DNA of 64,000 nucleotides from Symbiodinium microadriaticum. Its lineage: Eukaryota > Sar > Dinophyceae > Suessiales > Symbiodiniaceae. The stretch spans positions 299,456 through 363,455 of the forward strand of contig LSRX01000713.1 in NCBI GenBank assembly GCA_001939145.1, given 5' to 3'. Made by a program: the position numbers and the translations under genes. This document shows positions 19,190-31,100 of this stretch, piece by piece (position 1 is the first letter of the stretch; each line of letters opens with the position of its first letter). Below the pieces are notes generated by a model. It was not told where the DNA came from. It saw only the letters and a list, made by a program, of their open reading frames with translations, and made no database searches.

Positions 19190-20160
19190 ACGGTTGAAGG
19201 TGCAAACCCTGAGCCCAAAACCCCTAAACCCTAAACCCTAAATCCCTAAACCCTAAATCCCTAAACCCTAAATCCTAAACCTTCACTATTTAGGTTTTCG
19301 ACTCCAGGGACCTTCGCAACTATCAACTGCACCGCCACCCGAAGACCCGAAGCCGCAGCTCGAAAACCTGAACTCCAATTCTCAGCCTCAACCAACCCCA
19401 AAACCTGAACCCTAAACCCCTAAACCCTAAATCCTAAACCCTAAACCCTAAACCCTAAAACCCCTAGCCAAACTTTCCTGCCTTGACCGTCGCGGTGTTT
19501 TTGCCTCTCAGCTGCAGCAGTTTCTGCATGAAGTCACCGAAGGGCAGCCTGTGATGAGCTCGGGGGGTTTAGGGTTCAGGGTCCGGGTTTCCGGGTTTAG
19601 CGTTTGGGGTTTAGGGTTGTGGCTTTAGGGTTTAGGCTTTAGGGTTTAGGGTTTAGGCTGTAGGGCTTCGCGTCCAGAGTGTTGATGTTGAGGGCTTTCG
19701 GATTGAAACCAAACCCTAAGCCCTAATCATCAACCTCAATCAATAAGCACAAAACCCATAACCATTAACCCTCAACCTGAAACAACAAACTACAACCCCG
19801 AGGCCTAGACCTTGAGCACTATACTCTAAACCCTAAACCCTAAAACCCTAAAACCCTAAAACCCTAAAACCCTAAATCCTAAACCCTAAAACCCTAAATC
19901 CCTAAAACCCCTTAACCCTAAATCCCTAAAACCCTAAACCCTAAACCCTAAAACCCTAAACCTTATGCCCCGAAAAACCTTAAGCTCGGGTTCAGGCCGC
20001 AGGGCTCGAGTTCGAAAGAGTCCGCGATGAATGATGCAGTGGCGGGGTTCGGGTTGGGGCTTCCGGTTTGGGTTTCAGGGTTTAGGGCTTAGGGTTTAGG
20101 GCTTAGGGTTCTAGGTTTTAGGGTTTGGGGTTCTAGGGTTTAGGGTTCTTAGGTTTTTGG
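19190..20160. repeat. Telomere-like repeats with short unique spacers
   Basis: CCCTAAA arrays at 19215-19285, 19400-19465 and 19825-19970 (many as AAACCCTAA with an extra A) and TTTAGGG at 19565-19680 and 20070-20160. Between them lie the exon candidate 19512-19550 and a possible short exon near 20000-20030 (AAGLEFERVRDE). Confidence 0.85.
19512..19550 (+). CDS. Exon candidate, 39 nt
   Basis: CTCTCAG|CTGCAG and CAGCCT|GTGATG bound 13 codons in phase 0 (LQQFLHEVTEGQP). It is very short, but it sits in the only unique sequence between two repeat arrays and is helical. Confidence 0.35.
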
Positions 20161-20234
20161 GTTTAGGCTTCTCAGTTGGGCTTTGGAGCTCTTCGGCTTC
20201 GTTTAGCTTTCTGGGTTTGGCATGTGTGGTTCAG

Positions 20235-20339
20235 GGACTCGGTGTTAAAGAAGCCGTAGCTGTGACCTTCTCTGGCCTCCTTGGAATCTACTTTGAGAGA
20301 CTCTGCGCTGATTGCTCTAAAGCCCTAGAGCACTCCTAA
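20235..20339 (+). CDS. Exon candidate with stop codon
   Basis: An AG|G acceptor (GGTTCAG|GGACTC) opens 34 codons: GLGVKEAVAVTFSGLLGIYF, then ERLCADCSKALEHS and TAA. The composition is good and the minus strand less so. It may be the last exon of the plus-strand gene that contains 18854-18918. Function unknown. Confidence 0.45.
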   Translation, partial: GLGVKEAVAVTFSGLLGIYFERLCADCSKALEHS

Positions 20340-20451
20340 TACAGAAGCGTACATTGTGACCAACTCTTATACCATAGAAGCCCCCCAAAAACCCTGTTGT
20401 GCAAATTACGCCCCTATATTACAACATGCAATCCATGGCCCTTTGATTCAG

Positions 20452-20516
20452 ATCAGGCTGAGCAGCTTTTGCTGCGTGACGCCGTTGTCGTCCTGCTTGA
20501 CTGCTTTGGGGATAAG
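20452..20516 (+). CDS. Exon candidate, hydrophobic helix
   Basis: The acceptor GATTCAG|AT and GC donor GATAAG|GCCACC bound 65 nt encoding QAEQLLLRDAVVVLLDCFGD and K. It is helix-like and fits the AG/GC pattern seen elsewhere. If 20339 is a true stop, this exon belongs to another transcript. Confidence 0.4.
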
Positions 20517-20842
20517 GCCACCCTGAACTCCCTGACTCCCTACCGCCGGACCCCCTCCCTAAACCCTTCCCTTCTCCAACATCTGGGTCGCGAGAAGAGG
20601 GCCACCTTCTGCAAGAAGCCAGGGAAACTCCCACCTACACCTGCGAAAATCCTAGTGGCGAAAAACTCTAAACGTGAAACCTTTAGCCATGTAACCATGT
20701 ACCTGAACTCCCAGCCCCTAGACCCCAAGCCCTGAACCCGAAGCACTGCCTGAAAGCCGAAGACTCCACTCCCTGAAACCCTGTCTAAGGGCAACAGGGG
20801 CACAACAGCACTCAGGTCTTTGAGGCCATTGACGGCTGTGTG

Positions 20843-21055
20843 CTATTCGTAAGAATCCTTCCAAAGAACGGTCCTACTACATATACAGGGTCCCTGGTTT
20901 TCTGAAACTTGCATATCTTCTGCGAAGTCCTCAAATAGCACGTCTGCAAAGTTCACCAAGGTTTGCACCTTGGGGCGGTGAGGCGAAAGCATGATATAGT
21001 TGTCTGAAAAGGTAGCCACAAAACGTATCGTCCGCGAGAGGTCACGAAACAGCAT
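20843..21055 (-). CDS. Exon candidate, unknown (minus)
   Basis: An open minus frame of about 70 codons reads as normal protein: FRDLSRTIRFVATFSDNYIM, then a segment KVQTLVNFADVLFEDFAEDM. A donor may lie at GATATGCAA|GTTTCA. No domain is recognised. Confidence 0.4.
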   Translation of the reverse strand: MLFRDLSRTIRFVATFSDNYIMLSPHRPKVQTLVNFADVLFEDFAEDMQVSENQGPCICSRTVLWKDSYE

Positions 21056-21099
21056 ACCACCAAAACCCCATTGAAATCAGTAGAGCCCTCGTGGCGCAA

Positions 21100-21760
21100 G
21101 GTTCGTCTGGCTCCTAGGTTTCGGTTTCGATCTGCGTAGATTCGGGTTTGGGCCTTCAAACATGTGGCCTGTGGCTTTTGAGTTTAGAACTTAGCCTTGT
21201 TGATTGCTTTTTGCTGGTGGCTTTTTTTTGGAGTGCAGTGACTCGTTTCGGTACATCCCAGCAAGCCCGCCCGGTGCTTTGGTTCAGTCGTCAGGGTCGG
21301 CTTTGGTCTTGGTTTAGAAGCGACTGTCTCATTGTTAGTTCGGTGTTGCGGCGTGGGGTTCAGGGTCTAGGGAGGACTCATGATTTCTGGGCTGGGCCTT
21401 TGTGATTCGCATGAGTAACTCTGGAGTTGGGGATGACGATTGCTGTGCTTTCTACTTGACTGCCCACAGATAGTGGAATCGGGCCTAACAGATCGCACGA
21501 AAGATCACCTAGACATAAGGATGGCCCAAATGGGGCTTGCTGGAATTCCCCTTGCAGCCCTGACAGTACCCAGCCTGCAGCCACATGCCATCACCCTCAA
21601 GATGCCACCAAAAAAAAAGTTTCGGAACATGTCTTGCAACTTGGCTGGAAGGCACCCTAAACCCTATATGGCCCTTATATGCATACTTTGAGGCGGAGTT
21701 GAGGGATTCCCGAAGAGTCTGGAGCGTTTCAAGCAAAGAAGGCCATGAAACACCAAACAT
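21100..21760. other. Unique sequence, weak exon candidates only
   Basis: Open plus frames at 21148-21405 and 21440-21691 and a minus frame at 21509-21784 compete. Plausible pieces are plus IVESGLTDRTKDHLDIR after CCCACAG (about 21470-21522) and minus SWPSLLETLQTLRESLNSAS before a GTATGC donor. No decision is possible by eye. Confidence 0.3.
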
Positions 21761-21761
21761 G

Positions 21762-21857
21762 CTTGGAGGTTCATGATCGTACAAGACCCCGCTTATCGGC
21801 TATAAGTATAGTTACCCTACTTATAACCTCATTTATAACGACCCATGAACCTCCAAG
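21762..21857. mobile_element. MITE-like hairpin, family A copy 2
   Basis: CTTGGAGGTTCATG at the left and CATGAACCTCCAAG at the right, with the conserved GGCTATAAGTATAGTTACCC core. It is shortened by about 20 bp in the left half. Confidence 0.9.
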
Positions 21858-22264
21858 TGCCCTATGAGAACTGAGAGCGGCACGTCCACATCCTTAGCTG
21901 CGCACCGACTACGGGCAAACCCCCTAAACCCTAAACCCTAAACCCCTAAACCCTAAACCCCTAAACCCTAAACCCAGGGATACCAACAAGTGCCATGGCT
22001 GAGCGGACTAGACTGGTAAGCTCGGGGTGTAAAACCCGAAACCCTAAACCCCAAACCCTAAACTTTAGCCCTAAACCCTAGAACCCTAAACCCTAGACCC
22101 TAGAACCCCAAACCCTAAACCCTAAACCTAGAACCCTAAACCCTAAACCGCAGAACCCTAGAACCCTGAACTCGGGGTTTCTTGCTGAAGGTGCCCGAAA
22201 CAACCCGACAGCGATTGAAAACCCGGAACTCTCATCCGGCAAAGAGCAAAAGTTCCTCCCGTGA

Positions 22265-22402
22265 TGTAACATGTAGGAGTTATACACACATGTATCTATG
22301 TATGTGTATACATATACATATGGAATATGTGTGCATATATGTATGTGTATGTGTATATATATATATATATATATGTATGTATACACATATGTATACATGT
22401 AA
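22265..22402. repeat. (TA)n/(TG)n microsatellite
   Basis: Alternating TATG, TGTA and (TA)9 runs occur. The Tyr/Val/His-rich open frames on both strands are artefacts of this repeat. Confidence 0.9.
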
Positions 22403-22508
22403 GCATAAGTTTACCTTCCGAGATACAACGACTATCTTGGGTTGAAGATGCGTGCTTGAAAGTGCAACTAAAGTGCTGCCTAGCGATTCTGGAGGCCACG
22501 GCTGGTAC

Positions 22509-22608
22509 TGTTGATGATGTAAATCCTGCATTACCTTAAGGTACCCTAGACTATGGGAACTATGGTATATTCCTACTTATGGGCAATGCAGGATGTATAT
22601 CATCAACT
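22509..22608. mobile_element. Hairpin element
   Basis: GTTGATGATGTAAATCCTGC at the left is nearly complementary to GCAGGATGTATATCATCAAC at the right, about 60 bases apart. It abuts the tandem duplication that follows. Confidence 0.7.
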
Positions 22609-22649
22609 GTAGTATTGACCATTGGAACAGCATGGACAAGAGCATGCAA

Positions 22650-23255
22650 CAACCGGATATGCCAGCAGCTAGTTGCCGCTGGCGATAAGATAAACAGCTG
22701 TGCTGTCTTCACACTCCGGTACGATGACTGTCTGGCTAGATGGTCGAAGCTTGAGTTAACAGCTAACTCATCGAACGACTGTGAACTATGCTGAAAGGAC
22801 GCTGTAACAGCTTGCTTGGTGATCCTACGGATATAGCTGGTGCTGCTGGCAGTATATATAGCCGTATGGCCTGTGACATCTAGCAATCATGATGTGGCAA
22901 CAATAATCATCCTCATTATCCACATCACACCCGTAAACACTCGTAACAGTAATGAGAACAACCGGATATGCCAGCAGCTAGTAAGATAAACAGCTTTGCT
23001 GTCTTCACACTCCGGTACGATGACTGTCTGGCTAGATGGTCGAAGCTTGAGTTAACAGCTAACTCACCGAACGACTGTGAACTATGCTGAAAGGACGCTG
23101 TAACAGCTTGCTTGGTGATCTTACGGATATAGCTGGTGCTGCTGGTGGTATTATATAGCCGTACGGCCTGTGGCATCTAAAAATCATGATGTGACATCAC
23201 TAATCATCCTCATCATCCACATCACACTCGTAAACACTCGTAACAGCAGTGAGAA
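22650..23255. repeat. Tandem duplication of about 300 bp
   Basis: Unit 1 (22650-22959) and unit 2 (22960-23255) share AACCGGATATGCCAGCAGCT, the segment around GATGACTGTCTGGCTAGATG and the ending ACACTCGTAACAG. Unit 2 lacks 14 bases present in unit 1 (TTGCCGCTGGCGAT). Minus frames over both encode the same short SSTSYIR...ITKQAVTASFQHSSQ-type peptide; whether it is coding is unclear. Confidence 0.85.
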
Positions 23256-23477
23256 CACTGCAAGTACTTGGCAACATTCAAGAAGCTGTACGGATGACAC
23301 CGACGGGGACAAGTGCTGCTGAGCCTCCACTTCGTGCAGGACCTTCCTGACCTGCGGGAGCTGGAGCATACCTCAGAAGCGCAGTTGAGGGTTTTTGTTG
23401 AGTCGATACCTTAAACCCTAAACCCTAAACCCTAAGATGTACACGATAGGGTTTACGGCTTGTGGTTCAGGGACCAT

Positions 23478-23575
23478 ACTTGGAGGTTCATGGGTAGTTA
23501 CTAATCGGGGCTATATGTAGGGCAGCTATACTTATAACCAATATTAGGGGACTTATTATAACCCCAAGTATACTA
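23478..23575. mobile_element. MITE-like hairpin, family A copy 3 (half)
   Basis: A left terminus TACTTGGAGGTTCATGGGTA is present, but the right terminal repeat is missing; the sequence runs into another repeat (AGGAACCCCCAAAA). Confidence 0.75.
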
Positions 23576-23714
23576 TAGTTAGAATCAGGAACCCCCAAAA
23601 TATAGTGCTGGCAATTATGTAGGCCCGACGATTGGAGCAACCGTGCCTGACCAACAAAAGAACAAACATGTGTGGTATGAAACCAGGTCAGGGCCGCAAG
23701 GGTGGAGAACTGAT

Positions 23715-23835
23715 TACTTGGAGGTTCATGGGTAGTTGTAGATGGGGTTACAATTAGGGTAACTATTACTATGCATATAATCCCATATTAGGGGACAGAT
23801 AACCCCGCGTATAACTACCCATGAACCTCCAGGTA
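23715..23835. mobile_element. MITE-like hairpin, family A copy 4
   Basis: Both termini are present (TACTTGGAGGTTCATGGGTA, TACCCATGAACCTCCAGGTA). The centre is diverged from copies 5 and 7. Confidence 0.9.
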
Positions 23836-23892
23836 GGTTTGGAGCTTTGGGCATTTTTTAGGCGAGCTCTGGGTCTGATAGGAATCAGAGAG

Positions 23893-23988
23893 TCAGAGTT
23901 CTGATGCCAAGCCACCATGGAACTCGTTGAGATCGATGCATCCGTCGTTGTTGTTGTCTGAGGCCGAGATACACTCCTGAATCACCTC
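23893..23988 (-). CDS. Terminal exon with EF-hand
   Basis: An AG|G acceptor (TCCCAG|GAGGTG), phase 0, opens EVIQECISASD followed by a canonical 12-residue Ca2+ loop DNNNDGCIDLNE with F, then a short tail and TGA. Loop positions 1, 3, 5 and 12 are D, N, D and E, and Gly sits at position 6. The exon follows the S6 exon in order and phase; an intermediate exon carrying a linker may be missing. The EF-hand identity is firm; membership of the channel gene is inferred. Confidence 0.7.
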   Translation of the reverse strand, partial: EVIQECISASDNNNDGCIDLNEFHGGLASEL

Positions 23989-25103
23989 CTGGGACGCAGC
24001 GGGGAGAGGATCCGCAAAGTTTCACTAAAGGAAACCTACAGGTGGGGAATTTAGGATATATCGGGCTTCTATAAGGCTTCTATAAGGTATATAGACCTTC
24101 TATCAGGCTCCTGTAGCCGTAACCACCCACCTGAAAAATGTCCTAAGTTTCAGGTGGCTCTCAGGGCTCAGGACCCTAAGCCCTGGGAGGACCCTCATTC
24201 CCTCACTCCTCAGGTCGAGGAGGTGGCGCGCAAGGATGAGGGCTCCAGGGAAGGGAGGTTCAAAGCTCATAGGGTTTGGGGTTTAGGGTTTAGGGTTTAG
24301 GGCTCAGGGTTTAGAGTTCAGGGTTTAGGATTTAGGGTTTAGGGCAAGATTATGGGTTTCAAGGGTTCGGCTACCAGCATATGCGCTGGAAGCACAGGAA
24401 TTCTACATGCATCGAGGTCGCTTCACCGACTGGCCTAGTTTGGGCGGCAATCGCGTATGTGGCACCCTCCAGGATTGAGTTCACGGTTGAGGCTGCTAGA
24501 TAAGGAGGCATGATTGCAGAAACAAGCAAATAACAATATTATTTAAAATAATGAAAATGTTTACAAGAATAACGATGATCAGTACAAAATAGAACCACAG
24601 TTACACAAGTTCATCGTATTGCAGTAGTAATAATATCCCTGTTTCGTGTCTAGTATACCCTAAGTTGAAGGATTACAGACGCGCCCTCGGGCTTCCAATG
24701 TTCACCCACTCCACAGCCATCCATGGACCTCGAGCACAACTTCCTTCAATCCTGAAACTCCTAAGCCCTACTTGGAGGTTCATGGGTGGTTATAAGAGGG
24801 GTTATAAGTCCCCTAATATGGCTTATAAGTATAGCTACCCTAATTATAACCCCATTTATAACTACCCATAAACCTCCAAGTAAACTCTAAATCCCAGAAT
24901 CCTGAACCCTGAAACCCTAAACCCTCAACCAAAGCCCTCATAGCTACACCAAGCCTGAAGCCGAGTCCACAAAGAATGCCAAACCTTAAGCTTTATATCT
25001 GAGGAACTTGTATAATTAGCATCGTTTGTTGGGTGGATTTATGCTGTAAGGGGTCTGTAAGGGGCTGCTACTGCTACTACTACTACTACTACTACTACTA
25101 CTG

Positions 25104-25139
<36 letters not shown>

Positions 25140-28100
25140 TCCCCTAAACCCCGAAGCACGCAGACCCTCAACTCTAAACCCTAAACCCTAAGCCGTCACA
25201 CAGCCAAGGGGCACTGGAAGTTATGACCTGCAGAGCTTCTCTCTCTGCATCAGCTACAGCTGTGATCACTTCGCACAGAATTCCAATCCTCAGCTCTGCT
25301 CCGGCTTCGGGGGCTTCGGATTAACAACGATTAGGCCCATTAGGGTTTAGGGTTTGGGGTTTAGGGTCTAGGGCTTAGTGCTTCGGGGGGTTCGGATTAA
25401 CAACGGTTCGGCGGGCTTCTAACGAGGTCTCTGAGCTAACCTATAATGAGACGGGACTTATAGGCTTTTTGTAGAGGGGCCTGAGCGATGAGGCTGTGGT
25501 TTCAGGGCGTGTTTTGCAGGTTTGAGGCCTCACGTTTGGGCGCAACTTCTTTTGCGCTGTGAGGCGGGTAGAGGGGGTTTAGGGTTCCGGCCCCCGAGCT
25601 TTCAAGACTTGCAGGGATCGCAGGGCTTTCTCATGGCAATGAAGCCTCTAGGTGCGGGGACGCTACTCTATGCCCCGAAGCCCTCCTCCAGTTGAAGGCG
25701 CTTCAGGGCCGCATGGCATCGAGAAGATCGCTCCATGCAAGGAACCACCGCATGAAAGGATGGCTCAGCGGGGATCTGGGAGGCTTCAGGCCTTTAGATG
25801 GTGCTTCACCTCACCCCCCCCTGGCTAAGCAACTCAGGGGGCCTGCTTTCGAGCCTTCCTGGGGCCTTCAATGGGTTAGGGTTTAGGGCTTAGGGTTCAG
25901 GGGTTCAGGGGTTTGGGGTTTAGGGTTTGGGGTTTGGGGTTTAGGGCTTTGGGTTTAGAGTTTAGGACTACATAGATCAGGGCTTCAGGGTGCTGGGAGC
26001 TCGGATACTATAATGACCATGGTTACGATGGCCCCAGAGAGCCTCTGCCCTTTCCTGAAGATCCACGCTCCAAGCGGCAGCATGTTCATGATGGTCACAG
26101 CCTCAAGCTTCGAAGTTGGCTTTCGGGCCCAGGATGTACAAGGCCGCGATTTCGCGGTCTGCATGTAGAGTTATGGGTTTAGGAGTCGGGACAAACAAGG
26201 CTGGAGGTCTTGTTGGAAATCCAGCGGTGATTCAAAAACCTTCGGTCCGTTCTAACCCAAGCCCAAGCATCTTCAGTGCGCAAGCCCCAGCCCTACCTTC
26301 TGAAGCTCTCTCCGGCCTAAGCTTTAGGTGCCTGCCAATCTCACGTCGCCCAAATCCTCAAAGCTCAACCTCTAGGGTTTAGGGTCTAGGGTTTAGGGTT
26401 TAGGGTTTAGGCAGCGGGGCTACGATGAAGGCAAGAGGCCGACTATACCTCAAGGGCTGCCAACCTCAAAGCCCGAAAACACCAAAGACCCTCAACGAGA
26501 AACCCAAGAACATCAAGCCCAAAACCTGCAAGACAGATGCTGAACTAATACAGAGGACTGAACCATTGCAAACAAAATCCGGCCAACAAAACACGACCAG
26601 GTGGCCTGAGCCCTAAACCCCTAGAACCCAAAACCCATGAAACCTCAGCAGATCGCTGAGGCCCCGGCTGAGAGGGTGACGAAGGCATACCTGATATATG
26701 GAACCCCGATTTAAAAAAAAAAACCCACAACGCTCCTTGCAAAACCCAACAGAAGCCCTCATTGCCCTAAACCCTAAACCCTAAACCCTAGCTCCTAAAG
26801 CCAACTCTGCAGAGCTGAAATAGCAAAGCCCAACCAACTCCGACCCTTGGGGTTCAGGGCTGAGGTTCTTATAGGGCTTAAACGCGATTTAGGGTCTAGG
26901 GTTTAGGGCTTATGGTTGGGGATGCTTGCTCCTGTTTAGGGTTTATAGTGATTTAGGGTTTAGGGTTTGAGGCCCCAAACCCTAAACCCGAAACCCAAAG
27001 CCCTAAACCCTAAACCGGTTGTGGGCTTGGGCTTTGGGCTTAGGATTTGGGATCAGGGCTTTAGGGCTTAGGAGCCGAGGAGCTGAGGAGCTGAGGAGTT
27101 TAGGGTGTACATAGGGTTTAGGGTTTAAGGGTTTTAGGGCTTAGGTTTTAGGGTTTAGGGCGTTAGGGTGTTCGGGGGTTCTTTGTTACTTTGGCTGTGG
27201 TGGCTTCGGCCTTAGAATTTGGGCCTTGAGCTGCTGCCCTCTTAGGAATGAGCGCTTGGAGCAAAGGCCCTCCGCAGTCTCATATGTGACTTTCCGAGAA
27301 TAAGGGGTACCTTATTTTGGGGGTCCTTATAAAAAGGATCCTACTATTTAGGGTACTATATTAGAGTCCCCTAATTTTCGGGAACCCCCATATACAATCC
27401 AAACAAACGCCGTAAAAGAATGGATCGGAGTTCGGAGTTGTTCGCCAATGTAGTGCTCGCTTCATAATTAGGACAGGCCTTTGGGGAATAGTACGGTAGT
27501 CATACCGGAACCCTAAACTCGAAATCCTAAACCCAAATTGTTTGTTGCAGCTTCTCTTTAATTTTGCTTCCCAGACGCACTCGGTGTGGCCCATAAGGCT
27601 GAGCTTTGCAAGCACTAAACCCTAAACCCCAAAACACCTTAACCCCAAAACCCGTAAACCCCTAAACCCCTAAACCCCTGAAGCCTTGTTTGCGACAGGG
27701 CAGCATCTTGTAACATCTCGATTCGGATTCGATCTGTGTACTATGCGTGGAGGTTCGTGGGTAGTGATAAGTGGGTCCCCGAATACGGCTAATAAGTAAA
27801 GTTACCCTATTTATAACCCTATTTAGAACTACCCATGAACCTGGAAGTAGGGGCCTAAATAACTGCCAATGCATGTTTGGGGCTCCTGACTACAGTTATC
27901 ATGTAGGAACTGATTAAGAAACCCTGGCCCTCTAAGCCCCTTTTATAAGGATTCATATTAAGAACCCTAATATAGACCCAGGGTCATGAGTTTCTTCATC
28001 AGGTTCCTACATGAGTATAATATGCCCCAAAACCCTATTCTAATTATAAGGCCCTCACGGTAGACCGAAGCAAAGACCCGTCTTGGCTTGTGCTGGGGCG

Positions 28101-31100
28101 AGGTGGGCTGGTCGGGACATGTGAGTAGCAGGCCCTGATACCTGCGGTACTACTGACTACTTGGAGGTTCATGGGTAGTTATAAGTGGGGTTCTAAGTCC
28201 CCTAATATCGGTTATAAGTATAGCTACCCTAATTGTATCTGCATCTATAACTACCCATGAACCTCCAAGTACTTAAGGACCGGACAGCAAAACCCATCAA
28301 AATGCGGGCGCGTTTGCCTAGAAGGCCGGCCCTTTCCTGATTTGCCTCAGGACCTGGCTCCAGAAAAGCCTCAAGCCGTGAGCCAAACCCCCCAAACTCG
28401 AAAGCTGAAGAGAAGCCTAGGCCAGGAACATGGTTTAGGGTTTAGGGTTTAGGGGCGGCACTCAAAGGGTGATTCAACTGGATGCAGCTCAGGCACATCA
28501 GGATGAATCCTTGACTGGAAGTTGCAGTGATTCGGGAAGTCTAAACGGTTCTTGGTTCAGGGTTGGGGAGACCGTCGTAGCAAGTTACGATTCGTAAAGT
28601 TTAGGGTTCAGGGCTGGTAATAGCAACCGGGATGCCGACAAAAGCCGGGACAGTAGGGCTAAGGGATTTTTGCTTAGGGTTTAAGTGGATTTAAGGCTTA
28701 GGGTGCCAGGCTTTGGCTTTTTTGAGGACGTTGGGCTTAGGTTTGCGGGTTTAGGGTTTTTTTGTATGGTTTAGGGTTTAGGGTTTGAAGTTTAGGGTTT
28801 AGGGAATCAGGCTTTTCGACTTAAGTAAGCTTCCAGCTGCACATGGCCAAGCTGAGGGTATCTTGCTGCTTCCCTCCAGACAGCCTTCCACCCCGTAATG
28901 TGGGAATCCAGAGCGTCCTAGTGTGATTGAGGTACCCTAAGCCCTGAACCCATTGCTTCCCTGATCAACCTGTCTTGAGCCGTCTAGGTACCTAGAGACT
29001 GCGCCGCAAGGCACCTTTCTTTCCACCTCCACGATCTCCACGTGCGGTTTAGGGTTTGAGGCTCAGGGTTCAAGGATGAGGGCCCAGGGCTCAGGGGTTA
29101 GGGCCTGGGGTTTCGTGCTCTTGGGCGTAAGGGCTCGGGTTATTTGCTGCAGGGATTACGGTTTGGGGTCTAGGGCCGGGTCTATCCTGACACCCCTTCC
29201 TGGAGCTTCCAACCTGCCGTCCCCTTGGATGCTCTGGAAACTGTGTAGGGCTTCTTAGTAGGAGCTGTGTCTCATTCTGACCAAAGAGCAATGCCTCTCT
29301 AGTAGTACTGCGCCGTCTGGGTCCATTGAAACATGCTGAAAGCCTGGAAACCCCTTTTTAGAAAGAGTGTCTAAAGCTCTATAAGCCGTGTACATCCGGG
29401 ACAACAAAGCCCAAGCAACATCTTTCACAGCCTGTGGGGTGCTAATAATTCCCGAAACAACGACTTTGAAAAAAAGCGAAGCCGAGACTCTAACCCTTGA
29501 GCTCGAGGCCCTGAATTCCCATTGACTTCCCTCCAAGGCACCCGGTATGCTGTCGGTGAGAAGAGCTTCCATAATGTCAGAGACGGCATCCAGGAAGGTC
29601 CCTAGGAGTTCAGGTGCTAAAAAAACTCCTCGGAACCCTTTTTGCTTACCTCAAGAAGCAGGCGCTGTTGTAGGGATCATGGAGCTTCGGGGGCTTTGAG
29701 ACGAGGGATCAAGACAGGATTCCGAGCTCAACCAGAGTGGATCAAGGGCAATGAACCCTTGGATGAGCCTCTCTTGGCTTCGTCCATCCGGCTTTGGGGT
29801 TTACCTGTAGCCGGAAAGACCTACCTTTTTTAGGGTTCCTCATTGTGGTTTCTATATAGAGTTCCTTGAAAAGGTAGGTCTTTTTTTCGGTTACAGGTAG
29901 GGTTTAGGGCTTAGGGTTTAGGGGGCTGACTTGCCCCATGTGCACTTGCAGAAGCACAGGCCACAGAAGACCACAACCCGAAACCCTAAAATCCGAGACC
30001 CTAAAGCCTTGTCCTTGTTCGTTGATGGTAATGTCGTAGGGGTTGTCAGAAGTCTCTAATCAAGTTGAGAGTGGCACCCCCAACACTAGCCGTTTGCCAG
30101 CCACAGTTCCGTGCATGATGAGGGTGTGCATTGCGATGGCGCAGTTGCCGAACTTCTCCATCCCTGGCGGAGGTGTTTCATTCAGACCTTCTCCCTAAAC
30201 CCTGCAAAGTCCTGAGCCATAAACCCTAAACCCTAAAGCCCCAAACCCCAAACCCTAAACTCTAAACCCTAAATCCCCAAACCCTAAAGCCGAAAGCCCT
30301 AAACCCTGAACCCGAAATTGACGGCCCCCTGGGGCCAGGAGGGGTCCCGGGCACGGCCCGATCCAAGGTTCGAGAGCGGGGTTTAGGGTTTAGGGTTATA
30401 GGACATAAGCATAAGCATTTTATAGGCATCTCCCTACCTTAGTGGGCTTCGTGATAAGGGGGTCTTTATATGGGAGATCGCTATCCTATTTGTTGCAAAG
30501 GTGCTTTTTGGTGGCCCGAACAAAGGCAGTTCAGGGGTCTGGGGCTTTAGGGGGTTTAGGGTTTGGGGCTTTAGGTTTTAGGAATTTAGGGCTTTAGGGC
30601 GTTAGGGCTTCAGGGCTTTAGGGGTTTAGGGCTTCAGGGTGCCATAGCACAACAAGCTGGAACCTGTCCGACGCCCCAGCTCCCCCAAAAGCCAGGAGAG
30701 TTGGAACTCGGAGGCCTATCGGGGTGCCGTCCAAAGTCATGCGAAAAGCGATGGCAAAGACATAGACGCCTCAGCGCCGGCTACTAGGGTTTAGGGTTTA
30801 GGGTTTAGGGTTTAGGGTTTAGGGTGCCGCAAGTAGAGGGAGAGCTCTTCTGGGATGCTGGAGGGCTTTATAGGGTCGGAGCCTTCGTGCCTAGAAGACG
30901 CCTTTTAAGGGGTACAGTAAAATTGCATGGGGACTATGAGGCAACATTTGCGACGTGTCGTGGCAAGGGTTCAGGGTTCCGAAGGCCCGATGCTTGAAAA
31001 CCCTCAATCTCAGAGGTCAAAGTCAAAGGCTTAGCGTGGCTGAGCTCCCCGGGTTCACCCGAAAAACGCAAACCCTAAACGTAAACAAACCCCACAACGG

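Noticed and set aside
22093-22539. Tyr/Ile/His-rich open frames on both strands
   Set aside because: Products of the TA/TG microsatellite.
26011-26078. Second hydrophobic segment (SGAIVTMVIIVSEL) as part of the channel S6 exon
   Set aside because: The S6 join to 25228-25288 works only with the donor at 26078; the downstream part would disrupt the conserved MNML-IG motif.
28832-28900. ABC transporter signature LSGGKQQ (minus)
   Set aside because: A seven-residue match without Walker motifs or clear splice borders; the plus frame is equally open.
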